Assembly (NCBI GenBank): GCA_934524985.1
Contig: CAKSYT010000009.1
Span: 1-64,000 of the forward strand
From: an uncultured Faecalibacterium sp.
GTDB taxonomy: Bacteria; Bacillota; Clostridia; Oscillospirales; Ruminococcaceae
Direction: 5' to 3'
DNA: 64,000 bases
This document shows, one piece after another, positions 24,381-32,799 of this stretch. Each line of letters starts with the position of its first letter. The stretch's first letter is position 1. The position numbers and the translations under genes were made by a program. The notes under the pieces were generated by a model. It was given only the letters and a program-made list of their open reading frames with translations. It had not been told where the DNA came from and made no database searches.

Positions 24381-25397
24381 ATGATCATCTCCACCAAAAA
24401 AGGCACTCCCAAAGAGGAACTGGAAAAGATCGTTGATAAATTCGAAAAGCAGGGTCTGGACGTGACCCTGATCACCGGCAAGGACTACAACGTGTTCGGT
24501 CTGGTGGGCGACACCACCAAGATCGACGAGCGGGACGTGCTGGCAAACCCGTGGATCGACAACGTTACCCGCGTGTCTGCGCCCTATAAGCGCGCAAACC
24601 GCCTGTTCCACCCCGCAGACTCGGTCATCGACTGCGGCGGCGTGAAGATCGGCAGCAAAGAAAAGATCGCCGTTATGGCGGGCCCCTGCAGCATCGAAAA
24701 CGCCGAGCAGGCCCTGCGCATCGCGCAGGGGGTCAAGGCGGGCGGCGCAGCGCTGTTCCGCGGCGGTGCCTACAAGCCCCGCACCTCTCCCTACGCCTTT
24801 CAGGGTCTGGAGACCGAGGGCATCTTGGACATGGTAAAGGCTCGTGAAGCCACCGGCCTGCCCATCGTCTCCGAGCTGATGAGCGAGGACCGCATCCCGG
24901 AGTTTGAGGAGTATGTGGACGTGGTGCAGATCGGCGCACGCAATATGCAGAACTTCCAGCTGCTCAAGGCGGTGGGCAAGATGCACAAGCCCGTGCTGCT
25001 CAAGCGCGGCCTGTGCAACACCATCGAGGAGTGGATCATGAGCGCCGAGTACATCATGGCCGGCGGCAACGAGCAGGTCATCTTCTGCGAGCGCGGCATC
25101 CGCACCTTTGAAAAATACACCCGCAACACGCTGGATCTTTCCGCCGTGCCCATCATCCACGAAAAGACCCATCTGCCCATCGTGGTAGACCCCAGCCACG
25201 CTACCGGCAAGGCCAATCTGGTAGAGCCCATGATGATCGCCGCCGTGGCCGCCGGTGCGGACGGTCTGGAGGTAGAGGTGCACTACGACCCCCAGCACGC
25301 ATGGAGCGATGGCGCTCAGTGCCTGACCCCGGACGCCTTTGCACAGGCCATGGCAAAGTGCCGTCAGGTGGCTTGGGCCATCGGCCGGGAACTGTAA
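24381..25397 (+). CDS. aroF: 3-deoxy-7-phosphoheptulonate synthase (DAHP synthase, type I-beta)
   Basis: A 338-residue enzyme that condenses PEP and erythrose-4-phosphate, the first step of the pathway. An N-terminal ferredoxin-like regulatory domain (about residues 1-70, MIISTKKGTPKEELEKIV) precedes the KDO8P-synthase-like barrel with VMAGPCSIE, GAYKPRTSPYAFQGLE, KRGLCNTIEEW and VVDPSHATGK. The N-terminal domain is the usual site of aromatic amino acid feedback in this subclass. AGGAAAGGAAC precedes the ATG. The gene lies 26 bases after aroQ. Confidence 0.96.
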   Translation: MIISTKKGTPKEELEKIVDKFEKQGLDVTLITGKDYNVFGLVGDTTKIDERDVLANPWIDNVTRVSAPYKRANRLFHPADSVIDCGGVKIGSKEKIAVMAGPCSIENAEQALRIAQGVKAGGAALFRGGAYKPRTSPYAFQGLETEGILDMVKAREATGLPIVSELMSEDRIPEFEEYVDVVQIGARNMQNFQLLKAVGKMHKPVLLKRGLCNTIEEWIMSAEYIMAGGNEQVIFCERGIRTFEKYTRNTLDLSAVPIIHEKTHLPIVVDPSHATGKANLVEPMMIAAVAAGADGLEVEVHYDPQHAWSDGAQCLTPDAFAQAMAKCRQVAWAIGREL

Positions 25398-25404
25398 ACC
25401 GTTT

Positions 25405-25436
25405 ACCCCCTCAGGCGCTGACGCGCTGCCCGGGGG
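25405..25436. repeat. short GC-rich palindrome between aroF and aroA
   Basis: ACCCCCTCAGGCGCTG / ACGCGCTGCCCGGGGG can fold with CCCC/GGGG and GGCGC-type pairing and resembles the CCTCAGGCGCT end of the MITE-like family reduced to 32 bases. It lies in the 63-base gap between two pathway genes and has no T-run, so partial termination or mRNA processing is possible. Confidence 0.5.
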
Positions 25437-25460
25437 AAATTGCAAAAGGATAACACCGCT

Positions 25461-26744
25461 ATGCTAGTAACCATCAGACCTGCCCCCGGCGGCATCGGGG
25501 GCGTGATCGCCGCGCCGCCCAGCAAAAGCATGGCGCACCGCGCCGTGCTGTGCGCCGCGCTGGCTGTGGGGCGCTCCCACATCACTCATCTGGAATTCAG
25601 CAAGGACATCTCTGCCACCCTGTCCGCCGCCGCGCAGCTGTGCGCCGCCGTGGATACCGGCGCGGACGATGCCACCGTGCAGGGGCTTGGGCATTTTCTG
25701 CCCCTGACCGCCCCGGTGGACTGCTGCGAAAGCGGCAGCACCCTGCGGTTTTTGATCCCCATCGCCAGCCTGACCGGCCAGCCGGTCACCTTTACCGGGC
25801 GCGGGCGGCTGATGGAGCGCCCGCAATCCGTATACGAAACGTTATATCGCGAGCAACATCTACGGTTTGAGCAGTCCTCTGCCGGGCTGACCGTGGAGGG
25901 CGCACTGACCCCCGGGGACTACCGGCTGGCGGGCAACGTGTCCAGCCAGTTCATCAGCGGGCTGCTGTTCGCGCTGCCGCTGCTGCCCGGGGACAGCCAG
26001 CTGCACCTCATCCCCCCCGTGGAGAGCCGCAGCTATATCGACATGACCCGCGCCGTGCAGGCCGCCTTTGGGGTGCACAGCCGCTGGCTGGACGAAACCA
26101 CCCTGCTGCTGCCCGGCGGGCAGCAGTACCGCCCCTGCGATTACAACGTGGAGGGTGATTACAGTCAGGCCGCTTTCCCGGCAGTGCTGGGCGCGGTGTG
26201 CGGCGGGGTGACCATTACCGGCCTTGCGCCGGACACTTTGCAGGGCGATGCCGCCATTCTGGACATCCTGCGCCGGTGCGGCGCGGTGTTCACCCGCACG
26301 GGTGACAGCGTCACCTTTGCAAAAGCCCCCCTGCATGGGGTGGACATCGACCTTGCGGACTGCCCCGACCTTGGCCCTGTGCTGATGGTGCTGGGTCTGC
26401 TGTGCGAGGGCACCACCGTCATCCGCAACGCCCAGCGGCTGCGCCTGAAAGAGAGCGACCGCATCGCGGCTATGGAAGCCGAGCTGCGCGCCTGCGGCGG
26501 TGTGCTGGAAAGCGACGGCGGCACCATCACGGTGCACGGCTGTGCCGGGCGTCTGCACGCCCCCGCCGCGCCCCTGCACGGCCACAACGACCACCGGGTG
26601 GTCATGAGCCTTGCGGTGCTGGCTGCTGCCGCCGCACTGCCCCTGACCGTGGACGATGCCGAAGCCATCCAGAAGAGCTGGCCCGGCTTTTTTGCAGATG
26701 CAGCGCCGCTTGGCGTGGAGGTTCAGGAAGAAACTTCCGATTAA
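25461..26744 (+). CDS. aroA: 3-phosphoshikimate 1-carboxyvinyltransferase (EPSP synthase)
   Basis: A 427-residue enzyme that joins PEP to shikimate-3-phosphate. It shows the N-terminal PPSKSMAHRAVLCAALA, the substrate loop CCESGSTLRFLIPIASL, the RPQSVYETL stretch, the mid-protein GDYSQAAFPAVLGAV and the C-terminal LRLKESDRIAAMEAEL and HNDHRVVMSLAVLA. The ATG at 25461 is preceded by AAAAGGAT; an in-frame TTG seven codons upstream lies within the repeat-like palindrome. The PEP loop reads CESGSTLR rather than the E. coli LGNAGTAMR. Confidence 0.96.
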   Translation: MLVTIRPAPGGIGGVIAAPPSKSMAHRAVLCAALAVGRSHITHLEFSKDISATLSAAAQLCAAVDTGADDATVQGLGHFLPLTAPVDCCESGSTLRFLIPIASLTGQPVTFTGRGRLMERPQSVYETLYREQHLRFEQSSAGLTVEGALTPGDYRLAGNVSSQFISGLLFALPLLPGDSQLHLIPPVESRSYIDMTRAVQAAFGVHSRWLDETTLLLPGGQQYRPCDYNVEGDYSQAAFPAVLGAVCGGVTITGLAPDTLQGDAAILDILRRCGAVFTRTGDSVTFAKAPLHGVDIDLADCPDLGPVLMVLGLLCEGTTVIRNAQRLRLKESDRIAAMEAELRACGGVLESDGGTITVHGCAGRLHAPAAPLHGHNDHRVVMSLAVLAAAAALPLTVDDAEAIQKSWPGFFADAAPLGVEVQEETSD

Positions 26745-26759
26745 AGCCACTATTACAGC

Positions 26760-26893
26760 TGCCGCTTCCCGCTGCGGCCCCTCTTGTGAAAATGCTTTTG
26801 TCGCGGCCCGCAGACCGCGACAAAAGCGAAATAATATAAATCATTTTCCGCTGAATATGGCCAGAGCATCGCGGAGGCCATTCAAAATCGTCC
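26760..26893. repeat. large-hairpin-family right half between aroA and tyrA
   Basis: TTGTGAAAATGC is followed by the hairpin GCTTTTGTCGCGG / CCGCGACAAAAGC (26794-26827, loop CCCGCAGA), an A/T-rich stretch (GAAATAATATAAATCATT) and the end CCGCTGAATATGGCCAGAGC...GGCCATTCAAAATCG. The order matches the right halves at 10190 and 29000. The hairpin could also affect how much transcript reaches tyrA. Confidence 0.75.
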
Positions 26894-26969
26894 ACCCAAA
26901 AAGCCGCCGCACAAAGCCCTGCGCAGCAGCTTTAAACAAAATCACGATTTCCATGCGTGGAGGTAGAAG

Positions 26970-27833
26970 ATGCTTGATAAAACAAAACGTTATCTCGTAG
27001 TGGGTCTGGGTCTGCTGGGCGGCAAGTACGCGCTGGAGCTGACCCGCGCCGGCTTCCATGTAGACGGCATCAACCGCAGCGAGGGACATTTGCAGTACGC
27101 GCTGGAGCACGGCTATATCGCCGGCGGCAAGACCCATGATTTTGAGGACCTTGTCCGGCAGGCCGACCATATCATCTTTGGCCTGTACCCCACCGCGCTG
27201 CTGGACTGGTTTGGCACCTACGGCCATCTGCTCAAACCCGGGTGCATCTTTACGGATGTTTCCGGCGTCAAGACCGGCCTTGTGGAGCCGGTGCAGGCGC
27301 TGTGCCCGGCGGGGGTGGAGTTCATTGCCAGCCACCCCATGGCCGGCCGCGAGACCTCCAGCGTGGAGCACGCCGCCGAGGTGAATTTTGCCCCGGCAAA
27401 CTTCATCATCACTCCCACCGAAAAGAACACCCCGGCGGGCATCCAGTGGGCAAAGGAGCTTGCCGAGGTGCTGGGCTTCAAGCATATCTGCACCCTGACC
27501 GTGCAGGAGCACGACCGGATGATCGGCTATGTCAGCCAGCTGTGCCACGCCATTGCCGTAAGCCTGATGTGCGCCAACGACAACTCCTCGCTGTGCGAAT
27601 ACACCGGCGACTCCTTCCGCGACCTGACCCGCATTGCACGCATCAACGATAAAATGTGGGCAGAGCTGTTTTTGTGGAACAAGCAGAACCTGATCAGCGA
27701 GATCGACCAGTTCGATTCCGCTTTGCAGGAGATGCGCGCCGCCCTTGTGGCAGACGACCGGGACAAGCTGGAACAGATGTTCCGCCTTTCCACCCAGCGC
27801 CGCGCCGCCTTTGACAAAAAGCTGCCGGAATAA
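26970..27833 (+). CDS. tyrA: prephenate dehydrogenase
   Basis: A 287-residue NAD(P)-dependent enzyme that converts prephenate to 4-hydroxyphenylpyruvate for tyrosine. The N-terminal Rossmann motif is VVGLGLLGGKYALELT; conserved active-site stretches are SGVKTGLVEPVQ, SHPMAGRETSSVEHA, VQEHDRMIGYVSQLCHAIAVSL and FRDLTRIARINDKMWAELF. There is no chorismate mutase or ACT domain, so feedback must act elsewhere. An AGGTAGAAG site precedes the ATG. It is separated from aroA by a repeat of about 130 bases and followed after 22 bases by a WYL regulator. Confidence 0.94.
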   Translation: MLDKTKRYLVVGLGLLGGKYALELTRAGFHVDGINRSEGHLQYALEHGYIAGGKTHDFEDLVRQADHIIFGLYPTALLDWFGTYGHLLKPGCIFTDVSGVKTGLVEPVQALCPAGVEFIASHPMAGRETSSVEHAAEVNFAPANFIITPTEKNTPAGIQWAKELAEVLGFKHICTLTVQEHDRMIGYVSQLCHAIAVSLMCANDNSSLCEYTGDSFRDLTRIARINDKMWAELFLWNKQNLISEIDQFDSALQEMRAALVADDRDKLEQMFRLSTQRRAAFDKKLPE

Positions 27834-27855
27834 ACTGTGACGGAGGTATTGCCCC

Positions 27856-28812
27856 ATGCCCAAGCAGGAAGGACAAAAATCCAAGCTGGTAACGCTGCTG
27901 CGCATCCTTGAGCAGCGCACCGACGAGAACCACCGCCTGAACGTGCCCCAGCTGGTGCAGCTGCTGGAAAATCAGGGCATTCTGGCCGAGCGCAAGAGCA
28001 TTTACAGCGACATCGACACCCTGCGCAGTCTGGGCTACGACATCCAGCTGCAGCGGGGGCGCGGCGGCGGGTACTGGATGGCCAGCCGTGCATTCGAGCT
28101 TTCGGAGCTGAAACTGCTGGTGGATGCGGTACAGTCCAGCAGCGTCATCTCGGCGCGCACCAGCAAACGCATCATTCACAAGCTGGAAGCCCTCTGCTCC
28201 GACTACGAGGGCACCCAGTTGCAGCGTCAGGTGTATGTGGACGGACGCCCCAAGACCGACAGCCAGACCCTTTTGTACAGCATCGACGCGCTGCACGCCG
28301 CCATCAACCGGGGGTGTCTGGTGCAGTTCCGCTACAAGGGCAGCAGCGCCGTGCGCACCGTAAGCCCGTGGCAGCTGGCGTGGGAAAACGGCTGTTATTA
28401 CCTCATCGCCTATCAGGACGAAAAAGCGCCCCCGGTGCGCCACTACCGGGTGGACCGGATGTCCGGGGTGCTGGTACTGGACGAGCCGCGCCGTGGCAAA
28501 GAGTTTTTCCGCACCTTCGACCTGCCCGCCTACCTGCGCAAGCACTTCAACATGTTCGGCGGCACCGAGTACCGGGTCACCCTGCGGTGCGCTGCCGACC
28601 TTGAGCCGGTCATGCGGGAGCGCTTTGGCCGCGAGCCGGTGTTCTGCCCGGAGGACGCGGAGCACTTCCACTTTGACGTGCCCATCTGCGTCAGCCAGCA
28701 GTTTTTCGGCTGGGTGTGCGGCTTTGGCGGCAAGGTAGAGGTCACCGCTCCCGCCGCCGTCCGCACCCAGCTGCACGAGATGGTGCAGGGGCTGGCAGAA
28801 CAGCATAGGTAA
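27856..28812 (+). CDS. WYL-domain transcriptional regulator
   Basis: A 318-residue protein. The N-terminal winged HTH (about residues 8-65) contains QLVQLLENQGILAERKSIYSDIDTLRSLGYDI, the HTH_11 type. The WYL domain follows (about 140-230), with VRTVSPWQLAWENGCYYLIAYQ and HYRVDRMSGV, and a WCX-like C-terminus ends the protein. WYL proteins sense ligands such as nucleic acids or nucleotides and regulate stress or defence genes. It lies 22 bases after tyrA on the same strand, with CGGAGGT before the ATG, so it is probably co-transcribed with the aromatic cluster; whether it regulates the cluster is not shown. Confidence 0.9.
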   Translation: MPKQEGQKSKLVTLLRILEQRTDENHRLNVPQLVQLLENQGILAERKSIYSDIDTLRSLGYDIQLQRGRGGGYWMASRAFELSELKLLVDAVQSSSVISARTSKRIIHKLEALCSDYEGTQLQRQVYVDGRPKTDSQTLLYSIDALHAAINRGCLVQFRYKGSSAVRTVSPWQLAWENGCYYLIAYQDEKAPPVRHYRVDRMSGVLVLDEPRRGKEFFRTFDLPAYLRKHFNMFGGTEYRVTLRCAADLEPVMRERFGREPVFCPEDAEHFHFDVPICVSQQFFGWVCGFGGKVEVTAPAAVRTQLHEMVQGLAEQHR

Positions 28813-28814
28813 AA

Positions 28815-29109
28815 CGATTTGAATGCGCTCCGCGTTGCTCTGCGCATCATTCAAGGAATTATATTTTTATATTTGCCAATCGGGAAAATCTGCGGATTTT
28901 CCCGATTGGCTTTTTCACGGGAGGGGTTCTCCGCCACGCGAATGTTTCCGTAGGAAACCAGCGCGGCAGCTGCCGTTTTCCTCCACGACCCCACCTGTGA
29001 AAATGGAACCCCGGAGCGTCCGCAGACGCTCCGGGGTTTCGAAATTATAAATGATTCTTCCGCTGATCATGCGCAGAGCAACAGCGGAGCGCATTCTGAA
29101 TCGTCCCGG
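28815..29109. mobile_element. intact non-coding element with long terminal inverted repeats and two perfect hairpins
   Basis: The left end ACGATTTGAATGCGCTCCGC GTTGCTCTGCGC is mirrored by GCGCAGAGCAACAGCGGAGC GCATTCTGAATCGT at the right end. Further in, each half carries an A/T-rich stretch, a perfect hairpin (28875-28910, loop TGCG; 29006-29040, loop CGCA) and a mirrored TTTTTCACGGGAGGGGT / ACCCCACCTGTGAAAAT. About 295 bp, no coding sequence. It fills the interval between the convergent WYL and AAA genes. Half copies lie at 2889, 10190 and 26760. Confidence 0.78.
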
Positions 29110-29120
29110 CGCAAGGGCGC

Positions 29121-31172
29121 TTATTCCTCAAATTCCAGATCGCTGGGCTGGATGAGGTCAAGGGGGGCGGCGGGCTCGGCGATGAGGCGGCGGCTCTGGT
29201 TGAAGATGGCCTTTTCCAGCGTGTTGCGCGCCAGACGGCCATTGCCGGCGGTGCGGCTGTCCAGCGCCTGACGGCGCTTGTAGTAGCCCAGCAGCGGGAA
29301 GGTGCAGCCCTCGGCAAGGCGGTAGCCCTTGCCCTTTGCCAGCACGGCGGTGATGTCCAGCAGCTCGTCCGCTGTGTAGTCCGGGAACTCGATTTTATTG
29401 GGGAAGCGGCTGGCAAGGCCGCTGTTGGCGGTGAGGAATACCTCCATCTCCTTGGTATAGCCCGCAAGGATGACCACCAGCTCGTCCCGGTGATCCTCCA
29501 TGCCCTTTACAAGGGTGTCGATGGCCTCCAGCCCGAAGCTGTCCTGCTCGCCGCGGTACAGGCTGTACGCCTCGTCAATGAACAGCACACCGCCCAGTGC
29601 ACTCTCGATGACGCTGTTGGTCAGCGGGGCGGTGTGGCCGGTGTAGCGCCCCACAAGGTCGGCGCGGGTCACCTCCACCAGCTGCCCGCCCTTGAGTGCG
29701 CCGATGGCTTTGAGGTACTTTGCCACCAGCCGGGCAATGGTGGTCTTGCCGGTGCCGGGGTTGCCGGTAAAGATCATGTGCATGGACAGGCTTGCGGTCT
29801 TGAAGCCCGCCGCTGCGCGGCGCTGCTGCACCTGTAAATTGTCTGCCAGACCGAACACATACTCCTTGACCGGGGCAAGCCCCACCAGCGCATCCAGCTC
29901 GGCGCGGATCTGCTCCACCGCGCCGGTGTAGGCCGCCGGAAGCAGGCTGAACAGGTCTGCCGGGGCAGCGCCGTTCAGCGCAAATTGCAGCCCCTCGGGC
30001 GCGGCAGTCAGCGCCACCGTGCCGGACAGCTTTGCATCGGTCTGCAAACAGTACTCGCTCAGGGCGCGGAAAATGCGCTCGCAGCAGTCTGCCAGCCCTT
30101 CTGCGCCCTTTTCCTTGGAGCACTGCGCCGCCACATAGTCCCGCACATCCGCTCCGGCGGCAAGGGTCAGACCCAGACGGCTGTGCACCCGCTGCGCCAG
30201 CGCGTTCAGCTGCTGCGCCGCCAGCGCCGTCAGCGCCTCCGGGGTAAAGGGGATGGTCTGGCACACATCCCCTACCGCCGCCACAAAGGACGCGCCGAAC
30301 TTATCCGCCAGCGCCTCCCGCCCCCTGCGGGAGAAGAAGATCAGGTACTTGCCGCAGGGGTCGATGCGGCTCACTGCGCCGGGGGCAAGCGCCGTACCGG
30401 CTTCCACCAGAATGCCCTCCTTGTTCACCAGATACCGGCTGGACAAAGGCGCACTGCCCTTGACCGCGAGGTCGGAGAGGATGCGCAGAAAGCCGGGGTG
30501 GCAGCTCTCGTAATGCTCGAACACCACGATCTCGCCCGGGGCGTGCAGGGCGGCGTACAGGTCCTGCAAAAACAGCTTTTCCGCGCCGGGGTCGGGGTAG
30601 AGCGCGAGATCCATCACCGCCATCCGGTCGCTCTGCAAAAGCCCCCGCGCCGCCATGATGCGGGCGGTCTCGGCCAGCGCAAAGTGCCGCCCCGTGCCCG
30701 GTGCGCCCCACAGCAGGATCACGTTGCGGGCGGCTGCGCCCTCGGTGCCCAGCACAAAGGGGCGGCGCATCGCCCGCACCACGCTGTCCACAAAGGCATC
30801 CTGCCCGAGGACGGTCTTTTTCACCTCGGCAGCAAGGCCCTCAAAGCTGCCCAGCTGCTCCGGTTTTGTGTCTGCCGTGCCCTTGGCAAGCAGACCGTCC
30901 GCTTCCATATCCCGCAGCATCCGGCGGCTGTCCTCCAGCGCCGTCTGCACCCCGGCATCCTGCGCTTTCAGCCGGGCGTTCTGCTGCTTGAGCATTTCGT
31001 CCAGCTGCTTTTGCTGTTCCAGCAGCGCCGCGTTCAAATCCGGCAGGCCGCTGCCCGCCGTTTTTTCGGGCTGCGGCTTTTCCGGCTGCGGCTGTGCGCC
31101 GCCGAACTTCAGTTTGCCGCCCACGCCGAACACGCCGTTCATCAAGCTTTCCCAATCATCGGTATATGCCAT
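29121..31172 (-). CDS. two-module AAA+ ATPase (CbbX/SpoVK type)
   Basis: A 683-residue protein. After a short N-terminus comes a Gln/Leu-rich coiled coil (about residues 35-95: LLEQQKQLDEMLKQQNARLKAQ), then two ATPase modules. The first (about 115-380) has a Walker A that reads GAPGTGRHFA, with Arg where the catalytic Lys should be, so it is probably inactive or regulatory. The second (about 420-683) is CbbX/SpoVK-like with GNPGTGKTTIARLVAKYLKAIGAL and Walker B GGVLFIDEAYSLYRGEQD, plus the arginine-finger region. The ATG at 31172 has GGAGGG seven bases upstream. This family remodels protein assemblies; the client here is unknown. Its upstream neighbour is the acidic membrane-anchored protein gene. 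Confidence 0.85.
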   Translation of the reverse strand: MAYTDDWESLMNGVFGVGGKLKFGGAQPQPEKPQPEKTAGSGLPDLNAALLEQQKQLDEMLKQQNARLKAQDAGVQTALEDSRRMLRDMEADGLLAKGTADTKPEQLGSFEGLAAEVKKTVLGQDAFVDSVVRAMRRPFVLGTEGAAARNVILLWGAPGTGRHFALAETARIMAARGLLQSDRMAVMDLALYPDPGAEKLFLQDLYAALHAPGEIVVFEHYESCHPGFLRILSDLAVKGSAPLSSRYLVNKEGILVEAGTALAPGAVSRIDPCGKYLIFFSRRGREALADKFGASFVAAVGDVCQTIPFTPEALTALAAQQLNALAQRVHSRLGLTLAAGADVRDYVAAQCSKEKGAEGLADCCERIFRALSEYCLQTDAKLSGTVALTAAPEGLQFALNGAAPADLFSLLPAAYTGAVEQIRAELDALVGLAPVKEYVFGLADNLQVQQRRAAAGFKTASLSMHMIFTGNPGTGKTTIARLVAKYLKAIGALKGGQLVEVTRADLVGRYTGHTAPLTNSVIESALGGVLFIDEAYSLYRGEQDSFGLEAIDTLVKGMEDHRDELVVILAGYTKEMEVFLTANSGLASRFPNKIEFPDYTADELLDITAVLAKGKGYRLAEGCTFPLLGYYKRRQALDSRTAGNGRLARNTLEKAIFNQSRRLIAEPAAPLDLIQPSDLEFEE

Positions 31173-31234
31173 GGTGCTGCCCTCCATCGGTGTTTTTCTT
31201 CCAGTATAGTGAACTGCGCGGCATTTTGCAAGCA

Positions 31235-31262
31235 CAAAAAAGCTCCCCCTTTCGGGGGAGCT
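31235..31262 (-). terminator. terminator of the acidic membrane-protein gene
   Basis: On the minus strand AGCTCCCCC / GGGGGAGCT with loop GAAA is followed by TTTTTTGTG. The stem is the same as the core hairpin of the MITE-like family. Confidence 0.85.
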
Positions 31263-31297
31263 GATATCCGCGTCTGTGCGGGGATCATGCTGTTTTC

Positions 31298-31759
31298 TCA
31301 GCCCTTGCAGCCCTGCTCTTCCCAGTCGCCGAAATCGTTGGCATCGGCGATCTTGGTGGCATCGAACTTGCCGCTCTCGTCCTTGGGGGCAACGGCGGGG
31401 CCGGCCTCCACGGGGTTGGCGTTCGGGGCTTCGGGGTCGTACACCGGACGCTCTTCGGCGGTCTCCGGCTGGGTCTGGGGTGCGTCCTCGGCAGGGGCGG
31501 GAGCCTCCGGTGCGGCTTCCTCAGCGGCAGCTTCTGCGGCGGCATCGGCAGCCTTTGCCTCTTTCTTAGCTTCGGCTTCCGCGTAGGCTTCGGCGGTCTT
31601 TTCGGCCTCCTCGGCGTCCTTTTCGGCTTCCTCCGGAAACTCGACCTCCTCCACATGGAGCGGGTCTTTCTGGTTCAGGATCTTGTCCAGCACCACGATG
31701 GCAGCGCCGGTGACGGCCACGGCAGCAGCCGTGCCAAGAATACGGAACAGAGTTTTCAT
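31298..31759 (-). CDS. membrane-anchored acidic low-complexity protein
   Basis: A 153-residue protein. A short basic N-terminus and one hydrophobic helix (residues 5-25, FRILGTAAAVAVTGAAIVVLD) are followed by a Glu/Ala-rich segment (about 38-100, probably a single helix) and a Pro/Glu-rich tail ending FGDWEEQGCKG. No catalytic domain and no recognised family; the short conserved-looking C-terminal end (KIADANDFGDWEEQGCKG) may be a docking motif. AAGGAGG precedes the ATG. It has its own terminator and lies between a G3E GTPase gene and the AAA gene on the same strand. Confidence 0.75.
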   Translation of the reverse strand: MKTLFRILGTAAAVAVTGAAIVVLDKILNQKDPLHVEEVEFPEEAEKDAEEAEKTAEAYAEAEAKKEAKAADAAAEAAAEEAAPEAPAPAEDAPQTQPETAEERPVYDPEAPNANPVEAGPAVAPKDESGKFDATKIADANDFGDWEEQGCKG

Positions 31760-31787
31760 ACCAGAACCTCCTTGTTATAAAGAAACG

Positions 31788-32750
31788 TTAAGAGAACGTT
31801 ACGACCTCTTCAAGGGGCTTTTCGGCGGGCTCCACCGACACGGCGGTCAGCACCGGGCCCTTGCCCCGGTAGATGTTGTGGAACTTGTAGCCCACCTTGG
31901 CGGTCACCCGCACCCATGCGCGCTGTTCCAGCGCCTTGTAGCCATCGTAGCTGCAGGGGAAGCCCACAAACTGGATATCCTGCACGCAGCAGGTCATGGC
32001 AAAGCGGCCGGGCACAAAGCTGTTTTTACCGGCGCGGTTGGTCTGGCAGACCTGTGCCAGAAAACGCACCGTCTTGCCGGTGTACTTCTGGGGCTCGTCC
32101 TGACAGTCCATGTACCAGATGCCGAAATCGTCATCCGGGATGTCGATGGGGTCGGCGTTGATATCAAAGGGCAGCGGGTCGGGGATATCATCGTAGGCTA
32201 CGCTGCCGTCCTTGAACTCGTAGGCGATATCGCACTTGCGGGAAGCCTGCCGCACCAGCTTGTGCAGCTCCTGCCGGGCGTCATCGTTGTTCACGGCTTC
32301 GGCGCGGTTGAACACGATCAGCTCGCTGCGGGCGATCTTGTCCAGCATCAGGCTGCGCATGGAGTTGTCGCGGGCGTAGGTCAGGGCGGTGGTGCCGTCG
32401 GCAGTGGCGATGCACTGGTACACCAGCCAGTTTTCGGGCAGCGCCTCGGCTAAGTCCTGCAGCAGCCACATGCCGTTGTACTCGATGACCACGCGGCCTG
32501 CGTCCGCTTCCTTGCCCAGCTTTGCAAGGTTCTGGGGGTTCAGTTCGGACTTATCCTCCAGCACCTTCACGGTCACGCCGGGGAAGGCGAACTTTTTCTC
32601 GTTATACTCCTCTTCGCCCTCCTCGCAGATCAGCAGCAGGGTCTTGTCGCCGGAGTCGAAATTGGGGTCTTCAAAGGTCTCCTGAATAAACTTGGTCTTG
32701 CCGCTTTCCAGAAAGCCCACAAACAGGTAGACCGGGATCTCTTTTGCCAT
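31788..32750 (-). CDS. G3E (CobW-like) GTPase fused to a TIGR03943/DUF1980-like domain
   Basis: A 320-residue protein. The N-terminal half is a G3E-type P-loop: Walker A GFLESGKTKFIQETF, with RVVIEYNGMW where other G3E proteins have an ExSG motif, and LIVFNRAEAV as the N-x-x-D-like base-recognition region. It lacks the CxCC metal motif. The C-terminal part (about 220-320: KYTGKTVRFLAQV, FVPGRFAMTCCVQDIQFVGFPC, WVRVTAKVGY) matches the soluble domain of TIGR03943 (YcgQ-type) proteins, which in Bacillus belong to a zinc-regulated permease pair. So a metal-homeostasis role is inferred. It follows the His-rich GTPase gene by 50 bases on the same strand. Confidence 0.82.
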   Translation of the reverse strand: MAKEIPVYLFVGFLESGKTKFIQETFEDPNFDSGDKTLLLICEEGEEEYNEKKFAFPGVTVKVLEDKSELNPQNLAKLGKEADAGRVVIEYNGMWLLQDLAEALPENWLVYQCIATADGTTALTYARDNSMRSLMLDKIARSELIVFNRAEAVNNDDARQELHKLVRQASRKCDIAYEFKDGSVAYDDIPDPLPFDINADPIDIPDDDFGIWYMDCQDEPQKYTGKTVRFLAQVCQTNRAGKNSFVPGRFAMTCCVQDIQFVGFPCSYDGYKALEQRAWVRVTAKVGYKFHNIYRGKGPVLTAVSVEPAEKPLEEVVTFS

Positions 32751-32799
32751 AATGAATGGTTGCTCCTTCTCTCAATAATTTCCGCCGGAAGGGATTTTC

